33,123 nt of DNA, taken from positions 1 to 33,123 of the forward strand of contig JANXXM010000157.1 in the NCBI GenBank assembly GCA_025350645.1, written 5' to 3'. The stretch comes from Ferruginibacter sp. Lineage in GTDB: Bacteria > Bacteroidota > Bacteroidia > Chitinophagales > Chitinophagaceae. Under the pieces are notes generated by a model. The model saw only the letters and a list, made by a program, of their open reading frames with translations, did no database searches and was not told the DNA's origin. This document shows, one piece after another, positions 16,641 through 24,328 of the stretch (the stretch's first letter is position 1; each line of letters opens with the position of its first letter). The translations under genes were made by a program, and so were the position numbers.

Positions 16641-18452
16641 ATGGCGTACAGCTCGTTAGAAGAATGTTTGTTAGATCTGGAAAAGAATGGACAATTGCTT
16701 CGCATAAAAGAAGAGGTAGATCCATACCTGCAAATGGCATCTATACATTTAAGGGTATATGCAGCGGGAGGTCCGGCTATTTTATTTGAAAAAATTAAAG
16801 GATCTAAATACAGGGCCGCATCCAATATATTTGGCACACTAAAAAGAAGCGAATTTATTTTTAGAAAAACATTAAAAGAAGTACGCAATTTAATTGATGT
16901 AAAAAATGATCCTATAAATGCGATAAAGCATCCGCTAAAAAATTTTAGTACATTAATTGCCGGCACAAAAGCATTGCCTTTAAAAAATCCTTTAAATAAA
17001 CCAGTACTTTTTGAAGAAATTAATATAAAAGATTTACCCCTTATACAACATTGGCCGATGGATGGCGGCGCATTTTTAACCCTGCCACAAGTTTACACAG
17101 AAGATGCAGATAAGCCCGGTATAATGAATTCTAATTTTGGTATGTACCGTATACAATTATCCGGCAATGATTATATATTGAATGAAGAAATTGGTTTGCA
17201 TTACCAGCTTCACCGGGGTATTGGTGTACATCAAACCAAGGCTAATAAGAAAGGCGAACCGTTAAAGGTGAGCATTTTTGTAGGCGGCCCTCCGTCACAC
17301 TCCGTAGCGGCTGTAATGCCGCTGCCAGAGGGTTTGAGTGAAGCTACCTTTGCAGGTGCATTGGGCGGCAGGCGTTTTAGATATACATATAAAGATGGCT
17401 TTGCCATAAGTACAGATGCAGATTTTGTAGTTACGGGCTTTGTATATCCGCAGCAAAATAAACCCGAAGGCCCATTTGGTGACCACCTCGGTTATTACAG
17501 TTTGCGCCACGATTTTCCTTTAATGAAAGTGCACAAAGTCTATGCAAGAAAAAATGCCATCTGGGCATTTACAGTGGTGGGCAGGCCGCCGCAGGAAGAT
17601 ACCAGTTTTGGGCAACTCATACATTCCATTACAGGCAATGCTATAAAAAACGAAATACCCGGTTTAAAAGAAGTACATGCAGTAGATGCATCTGGCGTGC
17701 ACCCGCTGTTGCTTGCAATAGGAAGCGAGCGCTATACACCTTATGCACCTGCTACACAGCCTGCAGAAATTCTTACTATTGCCAATCATATATTTGGTAC
17801 AGGGCAATTAAGCCTTGCTAAATTTCTTTTTATAACTGCTGATGCGGATAATATTTTATCTGCACAAAATATTGAAGAGTATTTATCTTTTATTTTATGC
17901 AGAATAGATTTAAAAAGGGATGTACATTTTTATACTAATACCAGTATGGATACGCTGGATTATTCCGGCACATCCATTAACCAGGGCAGCAAAGTAGTTT
18001 TTGCTGCAAATGGAGATATAAAAAGAAAAAATGGCACAGTCATTCCACATTTTTTAAAAGAATTTAATCCGCATATTATTATGCCGGGCATCCTCGCCAT
18101 ACAGCTAGATGCTTTTACTACTTATGATGCAGCGCACAAGGAAATGAATGATCTTAATGAAAAATTGCTGCCCTATGTACAAGAGCTGCATCAATTTCCT
18201 GTAATAGTCATTGCAGATGATGCAGCATTTACTGCTGCAGCGTTAAATAATTTTTTATGGGTTACATTTACTCGTGCCAATCCATCGCATGATATTTATG
18301 GTGTAGATAGTTTTACAGAAAATAAACACTGGGGTTGTAATGGATCTTTAATAATGGATGCAAGGATAAAACCGCACCATGCACCGTTATTGGTTTTAGA
18401 TGCCACTATAGAAAAAAAGACAGATGAAATTCTTAAAAATTATACCTATTAA
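16641..18452 (+). CDS. UbiD-family prenylated-FMN-dependent decarboxylase
   Basis: A 603-residue decarboxylase of aromatic or alpha,beta-unsaturated acids. Seen: MAYSSLEECLLDLEKNGQLL (family N-terminus), NFGMYRIQ with R170, GGPPSH, and EGPFGDHLGYY with E276 and D281, the residues matching the R-E-(D/E) active site of UbiD/Fdc enzymes. Family knowledge: the enzyme needs prenyl-FMN made by UbiX, which is not in the window. Since Bacteroidota use menaquinone, a role in menaquinone synthesis is the likeliest, and many databases name such proteins menaquinone biosynthesis decarboxylase; that is inference. The TraB/GumN-like gene follows after 1 nt, so the two are probably cotranscribed. Confidence 0.88.
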   Translation: MAYSSLEECLLDLEKNGQLLRIKEEVDPYLQMASIHLRVYAAGGPAILFEKIKGSKYRAASNIFGTLKRSEFIFRKTLKEVRNLIDVKNDPINAIKHPLKNFSTLIAGTKALPLKNPLNKPVLFEEINIKDLPLIQHWPMDGGAFLTLPQVYTEDADKPGIMNSNFGMYRIQLSGNDYILNEEIGLHYQLHRGIGVHQTKANKKGEPLKVSIFVGGPPSHSVAAVMPLPEGLSEATFAGALGGRRFRYTYKDGFAISTDADFVVTGFVYPQQNKPEGPFGDHLGYYSLRHDFPLMKVHKVYARKNAIWAFTVVGRPPQEDTSFGQLIHSITGNAIKNEIPGLKEVHAVDASGVHPLLLAIGSERYTPYAPATQPAEILTIANHIFGTGQLSLAKFLFITADADNILSAQNIEEYLSFILCRIDLKRDVHFYTNTSMDTLDYSGTSINQGSKVVFAANGDIKRKNGTVIPHFLKEFNPHIIMPGILAIQLDAFTTYDAAHKEMNDLNEKLLPYVQELHQFPVIVIADDAAFTAAALNNFLWVTFTRANPSHDIYGVDSFTENKHWGCNGSLIMDARIKPHHAPLLVLDATIEKKTDEILKNYTY

Positions 18453-18453
18453 A

Positions 18454-19344
18454 ATGAAAATAATTTACCTGATAGCTTTTGCTTTTTTATTGCAGAGTTG
18501 CCATGCACAAAAGCCTGTGCCGCTTACAAAAAATGCAAATGATAATACCTTACTGTGGGAAATAACCGGAAAAAATTTAAAAAAGCCAAGTTATATTTTT
18601 GGAACATTTCACCTGCTTTGTAAAGATGATATTCATTTTAGCGCAAACTTGCTGCAGGCTGTAAAAAATGCTGATGAAGTTTATTTTGAAATGGATCTGG
18701 ATGATCCGAAAAATACGCTGGGCGGTATGTTTTTTATGAATATGCAAAATGGGAAAACCCTTAAAGATTTATACAGCGAGCAGGAGTATGAAAAAGTAAA
18801 TAAATTTTTTAAAGATTCTTTAAAAATGAACATCAGTTTTTTTAATAAAATGAAACCGATGATGCTGGAAGCCTTGTTATACCCCCGTATGATGCCTTGC
18901 AAAACGCCCAGTGGTGTAGAAATGGAATTATTATCCATCGTAAAAAAAGAAAAAAAGGAAGTGAAAGGATTTGAAACAATAGAGTTTCAATCAGGCATAT
19001 TTGACAGTATACCTTATGATGTGCAGGCAAAAGCATTGTTAAAAGATATTGACAGTACGGAAAAATACAAAGCCTATTTTGTGAAAATGATGAATATTTA
19101 TAAAGCCCAGCAATTGGAGGGGATAAATAATATTATTAGTGATACCAGTTTTGGTACAGGAGAAAATAATGATGCGTTGTTAAAAAATAGAAATGAAAAC
19201 TGGGTAAAACAATTAAAACTAATTTTTAAGAAAAATAATATTTTTATGGCGGTAGGAGCAGCCCATCTTACAGGCAAGGATGGCGTTATTGCATTGCTAA
19301 GAAAAGAAGGGTATACACTACACCCCATAGAAAACGTAAAGTAG
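18454..19344 (+). CDS. TraB/GumN-family lipoprotein
   Basis: A 296-residue protein beginning MKIIYLIAFAFLLQSCHAQK, a lipoprotein signal with lipobox LQSC (Cys16). The frame starts at 18424, inside the preceding gene, but the ATG at 18454, 1 nt after its stop, puts the lipobox in place. TraB/GumN hallmarks are present: the N-terminal SYIFGTFHLL and the C-terminal MAVGAAHLTGKDGVIALLRKEGY, whose conserved histidines and glycines define the family (Tiki-like metalloprotease fold). EVYFEMDLDD is a further family feature. The substrate is unknown. It probably sits on the outer or inner membrane facing the periplasm. Confidence 0.88.
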   Translation: MKIIYLIAFAFLLQSCHAQKPVPLTKNANDNTLLWEITGKNLKKPSYIFGTFHLLCKDDIHFSANLLQAVKNADEVYFEMDLDDPKNTLGGMFFMNMQNGKTLKDLYSEQEYEKVNKFFKDSLKMNISFFNKMKPMMLEALLYPRMMPCKTPSGVEMELLSIVKKEKKEVKGFETIEFQSGIFDSIPYDVQAKALLKDIDSTEKYKAYFVKMMNIYKAQQLEGINNIISDTSFGTGENNDALLKNRNENWVKQLKLIFKKNNIFMAVGAAHLTGKDGVIALLRKEGYTLHPIENVK

Positions 19345-19352
19345 CTACTTTA
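19337..19352. repeat. Perfect 16-bp palindrome containing both convergent stop codons
   Basis: TAAAGTAGCTACTTTA is centred exactly between the last base of the TraB/GumN-like gene (19344) and the last base of the DUF721 gene (19345). Each stop codon is the TAG on its strand. A 10-bp core AGTAGCTACT recurs at the convergent junction at 25764-25773. There is no T run, so it is not a classical terminator. Confidence 0.6.
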
Positions 19353-19629
19353 TCACAACTTCCTTAATTACCTTTTCGGCAAGTGCTTCATTTACCCTTT
19401 CTATTATTTTTTCTTTTTGATAAAGGAGTTCGTTTTTTAGAGGAGCCACCGTAGTAGTTACAAAAAGTGTGCTTCCTATAATTTGAATTTTATCCGTGTA
19501 TTTAGCCACTGTTTTCCCCATTATTTTTTCCCATACCTCTTCTATCTGCACGGCTTGTATACCTGTTCTTAATTTACTTTTTTTAAGAAACTGCTGCATT
19601 GCATCGCCAATAGATAATTCGTCTGCCAT
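19345..19629 (-). CDS. DUF721 (DciA-like) protein
   Basis: A 94-residue protein of the DUF721 family, to which the replicative-helicase loader DciA belongs. Typical features: IGDAMQQFLKKSKLRTGI at the N-terminus, VEEVWEKIMGKTVAKYTDKI-like sequence (here QIEEVWEKIMGKTVA) and the strand-rich LFVTTTVAPLKNELLYQKEKIIERVN. It lies next to recF on the same strand, an arrangement also seen for DUF721 genes near dnaA/dnaN/recF elsewhere and consistent with DNA metabolism. It ends head-on with the TraB/GumN-like gene with no gap. Confidence 0.85.
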   Translation of the reverse strand: MADELSIGDAMQQFLKKSKLRTGIQAVQIEEVWEKIMGKTVAKYTDKIQIIGSTLFVTTTVAPLKNELLYQKEKIIERVNEALAEKVIKEVVIK

Positions 19630-19697
19630 ATTTTATTTATTGTTGTTCAGTAAATTCAACGGTTGTGTTGAGAGGCTCTTGAACAAATTTTGCTACC

Positions 19698-19736
19698 CAT
19701 ATTATTTCTATAAAAAAAGAGGATAGAAATAATATG
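19698..19736. repeat. Inverted repeat, perfect 14-bp arms
   Basis: CATATTATTTCTAT (19698-19711) and its exact reverse complement ATAGAAATAATATG (19723-19736) flank an 11-nt A-rich loop. It lies between recF and the DUF721 gene. Neither side is followed by a T run, so it is not a standard terminator; an RNA hairpin affecting recF 3' end stability or DUF721 expression is possible. Confidence 0.65.
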
Positions 19737-19852
19737 ATTTCATTTGAGTATTAAATATAGTTACGGGTTTAAAAAGGGCTTAATATTTTATCTAATCATA
19801 TTTCTACGATCAAAAACCGTCTTCTGGTATACATTCTTTTCACCTTATTAAT

Positions 19853-20935
19853 TTATAATTCTACCATCTGCCCGTCTATTTTTAATTTTTCAAACGCATC
19901 TTCCAGCCTTTGTTTATGCGTATCGGTAATAAAAACCTGTCCATCATTTTCTTTGCATACCCATTGCAATAACCTTGTCATTCTTTTTTCATCCAGCTTT
20001 TCAAACACATCATCCAGCAGCAATATCGGGCTATACGATTTATATTTTTTTAGCAATTGATATTGTGCCAGCTTTAATGCAAATAAAAGACTTTTTCTTT
20101 GCCCCTGCGAGGCTATTGTTTTAAAAGGCTGTCCGTTTAGCTCAAAGCTTATTTCATCTTTATGTATGCCTGCACTGGTGCGCTGCAGCAGTCGGTCACG
20201 CTCGTAAGTACGGGTGAGCAAGCTAGCAAAATGTTCATTTTGCAAGTGGCTTTTGTATACAAATTTTACGGCTTCATCATTATTTGCAATGCTGTTGTAA
20301 AATTCTTCTACCATTGGCATAAGCTGGGTACAATACGTTGTTCGTTTTTTAAAAATAATATTTGCAGGCACAGTAAGTTGTGCATCAATAATTTGCAACA
20401 AGGGGATGTCAATTTTTCCCTGCTCTGCAAATTGTTTAAGCAAACTGTTTCTTTGCAGCATTACCTTGTTATATATCATTAGTTGCTGCAGGTAGTCGTT
20501 GTCCAACTGGCATATTACCGTATCCAGGTATCTGCGTCTGCCTTCACTGTTACCAATAATTATTTCTATATCATCTGGCGCAATAATAACTGCAGGCAAT
20601 GAGCCCACATGCCTTGCCAGTTTATCCAGTGGCACATCATTCACATAAAATTCTTTTTTGGAACTGCCCCTGTTTATGCAGATTATTTTTTGCGGTTCCT
20701 CATTTTTTTCAAATAGCGCCTCCAGCCTAAAACCATCTTTAGTAAAATTTACATTGAGGGCGTCTGTGTTGGTAAAATAACTTTTGGTAAAGCAGCAATA
20801 ATAAATGGCATCTAATAAATTTGTTTTACCTTTTCCATTTAAGCCGCTTATGCCCACCACTTTTTTAGAAAATACAAAACTGGAAAAATCATAATTTTTA
20901 AAATGGGTGATAGCAATTTTTTGAAGGCTGAGCAT
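19853..20935 (-). CDS. recF: DNA recombination/repair ATPase RecF
   Basis: ABC/SMC-like ATPase that binds gapped DNA and helps load RecA with RecO and RecR. In 360 residues: N-terminal LSLQKIAITHFKNYDFSSF, Walker A GLNGKGKT (31-38) in SGLNGKGKTNLLDAIYY, signature SQGQRKSLLFALKLAQY, and Walker B SPILLLDDVFEKLD with the D-loop. The length is normal. The frame begins at 20959, but the ATG at 20935 is chosen because RecF proteins start at this MLSLQ position and because a TATCTTTG -7-like element (20948-20941) lies between the two candidates. Confidence 0.94.
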   Translation of the reverse strand: MLSLQKIAITHFKNYDFSSFVFSKKVVGISGLNGKGKTNLLDAIYYCCFTKSYFTNTDALNVNFTKDGFRLEALFEKNEEPQKIICINRGSSKKEFYVNDVPLDKLARHVGSLPAVIIAPDDIEIIIGNSEGRRRYLDTVICQLDNDYLQQLMIYNKVMLQRNSLLKQFAEQGKIDIPLLQIIDAQLTVPANIIFKKRTTYCTQLMPMVEEFYNSIANNDEAVKFVYKSHLQNEHFASLLTRTYERDRLLQRTSAGIHKDEISFELNGQPFKTIASQGQRKSLLFALKLAQYQLLKKYKSYSPILLLDDVFEKLDEKRMTRLLQWVCKENDGQVFITDTHKQRLEDAFEKLKIDGQMVEL

Positions 20936-21076
20936 ACGGGCAAAGATAACAAAGAGCAAACAGGGAAGCAGGCTAAAAAATTAAAAATAGCTAAGATTAA
21001 AAAGTGTTTTTTGGTATGCATTTTCCAGGAGGTTATTTTTCTAATTTAGTAAGTACCAACTACTCAATAGTTTTTC

Positions 21077-21084
21077 TATATTTG
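21077..21084 (+). promoter_or_regulatory. -7 element of the pdhA promoter
   Basis: TATATTTG, an exact TAnnTTTG match, with predicted transcription start near 21088 and a leader of about 16 nt to the TTG start codon. No TTG is found at the expected -33 distance. Confidence 0.45.
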
Positions 21085-21103
21085 CAATCTAAAATTTACA
21101 AGA

Positions 21104-22096
21104 TTGGCAACAAAGTTTTCTAAAGAAACTTACCTCTATTGGTACGAATTAATGCTGTTAATGCGTCGTTTTGAAGAAAAAACCGGGCAGTTGTATGGAA
21201 TGCAGAAGATACGTGGCTTTTGCCATTTGTATATAGGGCAGGAGGCCATAGCAGCGGGTTGCATGACAGCTACCAATGGCGATGATAAATTTATAACAGC
21301 GTATAGGGATCATGCACTCGCCATTGCAAAAGGAGTGAGTGCAAAAAGCTGTATGGCGGAATTGTATGGAAAAGCCACCGGTTGTAGCAAAGGAAAAGGT
21401 GGAAGCATGCACTTTTTTGGCGTAGAACAGGGTTTTTTTGGCGGGCATGGTTTGGTAGGTGCGCAAATTGGTACTGGTGCAGGGCTGGCTTTTGCAGAAA
21501 GGTATAATGGTACAAAAAATGTAGTGCTTTGTTTTTTTGGCGATGGCGCAGCAAGGCAGGGTATGCTGCACGAAACCTTTAACATGGCTATGTTGTGGGA
21601 TTTGCCGGTTGTATTTATTTGCGAAAATAATCATTACGCTATGGGTACATCTGTAGCACGTACCAGTAAAACATTAGATATTTATAAACTGGCAGATGCG
21701 TATGAAATGCCCAGCGATAGTGTAGATGGTATGAGCCCAGAAGATGTGCACAATGCTGTATTAAGAGCGGTGAACCGGGCAAGGGAAAAAGGCGGGCCTA
21801 CTTTATTAGAAATTAAAACATATCGTTTTAAAGGTCACAGTATGAGTGATCCTCAAAAATACAGAACCAAAGAAGAGCTGGAAGAATACAAAACAAAAGA
21901 TCCGGTTGAGCATACGCTTAATGTACTGAAAACGGAATACAAATTAACTGATGAAGATATTGAAGTAATTAACGAAAGAGTAAAAGGGCAGGTAGAGGAG
22001 AGTGTACAGTTTGCAGAAGAAAGCCCTTGGCCTGATGATAACGAGTTGCTTAAAAATGTTTACGTACAGGATGATTATCCATTTATTGTAGACTAA
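21104..22096 (+). CDS. pdhA: Pyruvate dehydrogenase E1 component, alpha subunit
   Basis: Thiamine-diphosphate-dependent subunit that decarboxylates pyruvate in the pyruvate dehydrogenase complex. The TPP motif GDG (146-148) to NN (175-176) is intact, and IRGFCHLYIGQEAIAAG and KGKGGSMHFF are typical of E1-alpha. ARTSKTLDIY matches the phosphorylation-loop region. At 330 residues the length is right. The start is TTG at 21104: there is no ATG upstream before the stop at 21068, and starting at the next methionine (residue 17) would remove the conserved KETYLYWYE segment. The E1-beta (pdhB) and E2 genes are not adjacent. A TPR gene and ribH follow in the same direction. Confidence 0.92.
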   Translation: MATKFSKETYLYWYELMLLMRRFEEKTGQLYGMQKIRGFCHLYIGQEAIAAGCMTATNGDDKFITAYRDHALAIAKGVSAKSCMAELYGKATGCSKGKGGSMHFFGVEQGFFGGHGLVGAQIGTGAGLAFAERYNGTKNVVLCFFGDGAARQGMLHETFNMAMLWDLPVVFICENNHYAMGTSVARTSKTLDIYKLADAYEMPSDSVDGMSPEDVHNAVLRAVNRAREKGGPTLLEIKTYRFKGHSMSDPQKYRTKEELEEYKTKDPVEHTLNVLKTEYKLTDEDIEVINERVKGQVEESVQFAEESPWPDDNELLKNVYVQDDYPFIVD

Positions 22097-22139
22097 CCTT
22101 ATAAAATTTATCCATTTTAATAAACATTACAAAAACAAC

Positions 22140-22871
22140 ATGGCGCAGAAGAAAGTAGATATAACTACAGAAGAAAATATTGTAACCGAAACATATACCG
22201 TAAAAAAAGATTTTTGGAGCAGTTATAGTAAGCCCATTATTTATGCAGGTACTGCTATTATTTTAGTTTTGGGTGCATGGTTTGGTTATCAAAAACTGGT
22301 AAAGGAACCAAAAAATCTTGCTGCATCAGAAGCTGTTTTTCCTGCTGAATCTTTGTTTGATAAAATGGCAGCAATAGGCTTTAATAAAGATTCTGTAAAT
22401 ATAGTATTGAACGGCGGAAGCAACGAAGGAATGAAAGTAACAGGTTTACTTTCCATCATGAATAAATATAGTGGTACACCCGCAGCCAACAGAGCTACAT
22501 ACATGACAGGTGCAGCTTACTTGCAGATAGGCGAGTTTGAAAAAGCTATAAAATATCTTAAAGATTTTGATGCCAATGGGGCAACCCAAATAGCCATAAA
22601 AGCCAATGTAATGATTGGCCATGCCTATGCAGAGCAAAAGAAAGTTGATGATGCCCTTTCTTATTATAAAAAAGCTGCTGCGGTAAATGAAAAAGATGAT
22701 GCTTATACCGCAGATGCTATTTTACTGGCTGCAGGTTATGCTGAGGCAAATGGAAAAACAAAAGATGCAATAGCATTATATGAAAAAGCAAGGGATAATT
22801 ATGCTGCCAACCCAGCAGTATCTAATGGTGATGTAGAAAAGCACCTGGCTAAATTAGGTGTATTAAAATAA
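22140..22871 (+). CDS. Tetratricopeptide-repeat membrane protein
   Basis: A 243-residue protein with a short cytoplasmic N-terminus, one transmembrane segment (about 35-51, IIYAGTAIILVLGAWFG) and a periplasmic helical region containing TPR-like units, e.g. AANRATYMTGAAYLQIGEFEKAI, IGHAYAEQKKVDDALSYYKKA and AAGYAEANGKTKDAIALYEKA. The architecture resembles YfgM-type proteins (N-terminal anchor plus TPRs). The partner is unknown. It begins 43 nt after pdhA and ends 6 nt before ribH, so it is probably cotranscribed with ribH; a TPR gene before ribH is, as far as I recall, common in this phylum. Confidence 0.82.
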   Translation: MAQKKVDITTEENIVTETYTVKKDFWSSYSKPIIYAGTAIILVLGAWFGYQKLVKEPKNLAASEAVFPAESLFDKMAAIGFNKDSVNIVLNGGSNEGMKVTGLLSIMNKYSGTPAANRATYMTGAAYLQIGEFEKAIKYLKDFDANGATQIAIKANVMIGHAYAEQKKVDDALSYYKKAAAVNEKDDAYTADAILLAAGYAEANGKTKDAIALYEKARDNYAANPAVSNGDVEKHLAKLGVLK

Positions 22872-22877
22872 ATAATT

Positions 22878-23363
22878 ATGACAGTAAGTTCAGATAAACT
22901 AACTGATATAACAGGCATCCAATTAAAAAAGGATGCCTTTGTTGTAATAGTTAAAACAGAATGGAATGCACACGTGGTAAGCATCTTGGAAGAAGGATGT
23001 ATACAAATACTGGAGGCTAGTAATATTCGATATAAAGTAATAGAAGTGCCAGGTGCATTTGAACTTCCTTTTGCGGTAAAAAAATACTGGTGCGTATCCA
23101 TTTATGATAAGCCAGATGCTTTTATAACATTAGGTTGTGTAATAAAAGGCGATACACCTCATTTTGAATATGTATGCCAGGGCGTTACTCAGGGTATAAT
23201 GCATTTAAATAATACGCTCCCCGTGCCAGTGATTTATGGAGTACTCACCGTAAACAATCAGGTGCAGGCAGACGAAAGAACCGGTGGCAGAGATGGGCAT
23301 AAAGGAAAAGAAGCTGCAGCAGCAGCTATTAAAATGATTGCTTTGGTGCAGTCGTTTAAATAA
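22878..23363 (+). CDS. ribH: 6,7-dimethyl-8-ribityllumazine synthase
   Basis: Penultimate enzyme of riboflavin synthesis; condenses the ribityl-amino pyrimidinedione with dihydroxybutanone phosphate. In 161 residues: the substrate loop around W29-N30 (KTEWNAHV), VPGAFELPFAVKKY (57-70), LGCVIKGDTPHFEYV with the catalytic histidine H95, and PVIYGVLTVNNQVQADERTGG. The length is normal for a lumazine synthase subunit of the icosahedral or pentameric type. It follows the TPR gene after 6 nt. Other rib genes are not in the window. Confidence 0.95.
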   Translation: MTVSSDKLTDITGIQLKKDAFVVIVKTEWNAHVVSILEEGCIQILEASNIRYKVIEVPGAFELPFAVKKYWCVSIYDKPDAFITLGCVIKGDTPHFEYVCQGVTQGIMHLNNTLPVPVIYGVLTVNNQVQADERTGGRDGHKGKEAAAAAIKMIALVQSFK

Positions 23364-23495
23364 TATTTTTTTAAACAAGGGGGTTGTTATTGATATAAAA
23401 AAAAAAAAATAAGCCATGCAATATTTAATATGAGAGCATGTAATAAATGCGTTGGTTTGCTTTAATTGTAAAATAATCTCAACACAAAATAAATA

Positions 23496-24218
23496 ATGAA
23501 AGTTCAGATATTCATACCTTGTTTTATAGATCAGCTTTACCCCCAAACTGCTTTTAATATGGTAATAGTGTTGGAAAAAGCTGGCTGCGATGTTCAGTAT
23601 AATACCAATCAAACCTGCTGTGGGCAACCCGCTTTTAATGCAGGTTTTTGTGAAGAAAGTGCAGCCGTTGCCGAAAAGTTTTTAAAAGATTTTGATAATG
23701 CAGATTATGTTGTGGCACCAAGTGCAAGCTGTGTTGGCTTTATAAGAAATTATTATCCTGGTTTATTTAATAACGGGGTATATCATAATAAAGTAAAAGA
23801 ACTGGGAAGTCGCACTTATGAATTCAGCGAATTTTTAACTAATGTTATTAAAATAGAAAATTTTGGTGCATCATTACAAGCAAAAGCTACCTACCACGAC
23901 AGTTGTGCCGCACTAAGGGAATGTAATATTAAAGATGGACCAAGAAGATTATTGAGCCATGTAAAAGGTTTAGAACTCGTAGAAATGAATGACGTAGAAA
24001 CCTGTTGCGGTTTTGGGGGCACATTTTCTGTAAAATTTGAGCCCATATCTGTGGCAATGGCAGAGCAGAAGGTAGATAATATTGTAGCAACCGGTGCCAC
24101 TTGTGTTATATCTACAGATGTGAGTTGTATAATGCAGATAGGAGGAGTTATAAAAAGCAAAAATGCCGGTATTCAAACCATGCACCTTGCAGATGTACTG
24201 GCAAGTGGCTGGGAATAG
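23496..24218 (+). CDS. LutA/YkgE-like CCG-domain protein ((Fe-S)-associated oxidoreductase subunit)
   Basis: A 240-residue protein with two cysteine-rich CCG domains: CCGQPAFNAG (C41, C42, with an upstream PCF) and CCGFGGTF (C170, C171), plus the intervening HDSCAALREC (H134 to C143). This is the LutA/YkgE layout, related to the CCG domain of heterodisulfide reductase HdrB and GlpC. Family knowledge: LutA acts with LutB and LutC in L-lactate oxidation. Neither partner is adjacent here, so it may act with distant subunits or in another oxidoreductase. The ATG at 23496 (MKVQIFIPCFIDQLYP) matches the family N-terminus. Confidence 0.85.
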   Translation: MKVQIFIPCFIDQLYPQTAFNMVIVLEKAGCDVQYNTNQTCCGQPAFNAGFCEESAAVAEKFLKDFDNADYVVAPSASCVGFIRNYYPGLFNNGVYHNKVKELGSRTYEFSEFLTNVIKIENFGASLQAKATYHDSCAALRECNIKDGPRRLLSHVKGLELVEMNDVETCCGFGGTFSVKFEPISVAMAEQKVDNIVATGATCVISTDVSCIMQIGGVIKSKNAGIQTMHLADVLASGWE

Positions 24219-24276
24219 TTTAGACCCACGTTTTTATTTGGAGAAGGATAAAACCTTACATACCGTTACAATAAAA

Positions 24277-24284
24277 TATATTTG
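24277..24284 (+). promoter_or_regulatory. -7 element upstream of arginine decarboxylase
   Basis: TATATTTG, an exact TAnnTTTG match, 44 nt before the ATG at 24329. No clear -33 TTG is seen at the expected distance. Confidence 0.4.
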
Positions 24285-24328
24285 CATTTTAAAAATATTA
24301 ATTTAAAAACAACCGGTTTTTTACAACG

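Noticed and set aside
21158..21634. Long minus-strand open frames inside pdhA
   Set aside because: They lie wholly within the well-supported E1-alpha gene and have the Cys/His/Phe-rich composition of antisense frames.
23374..23388. AACAA-GGGGG-TTGTT hairpin after ribH
   Set aside because: Only a 5-bp stem and no T run follows; too weak to call a terminator.
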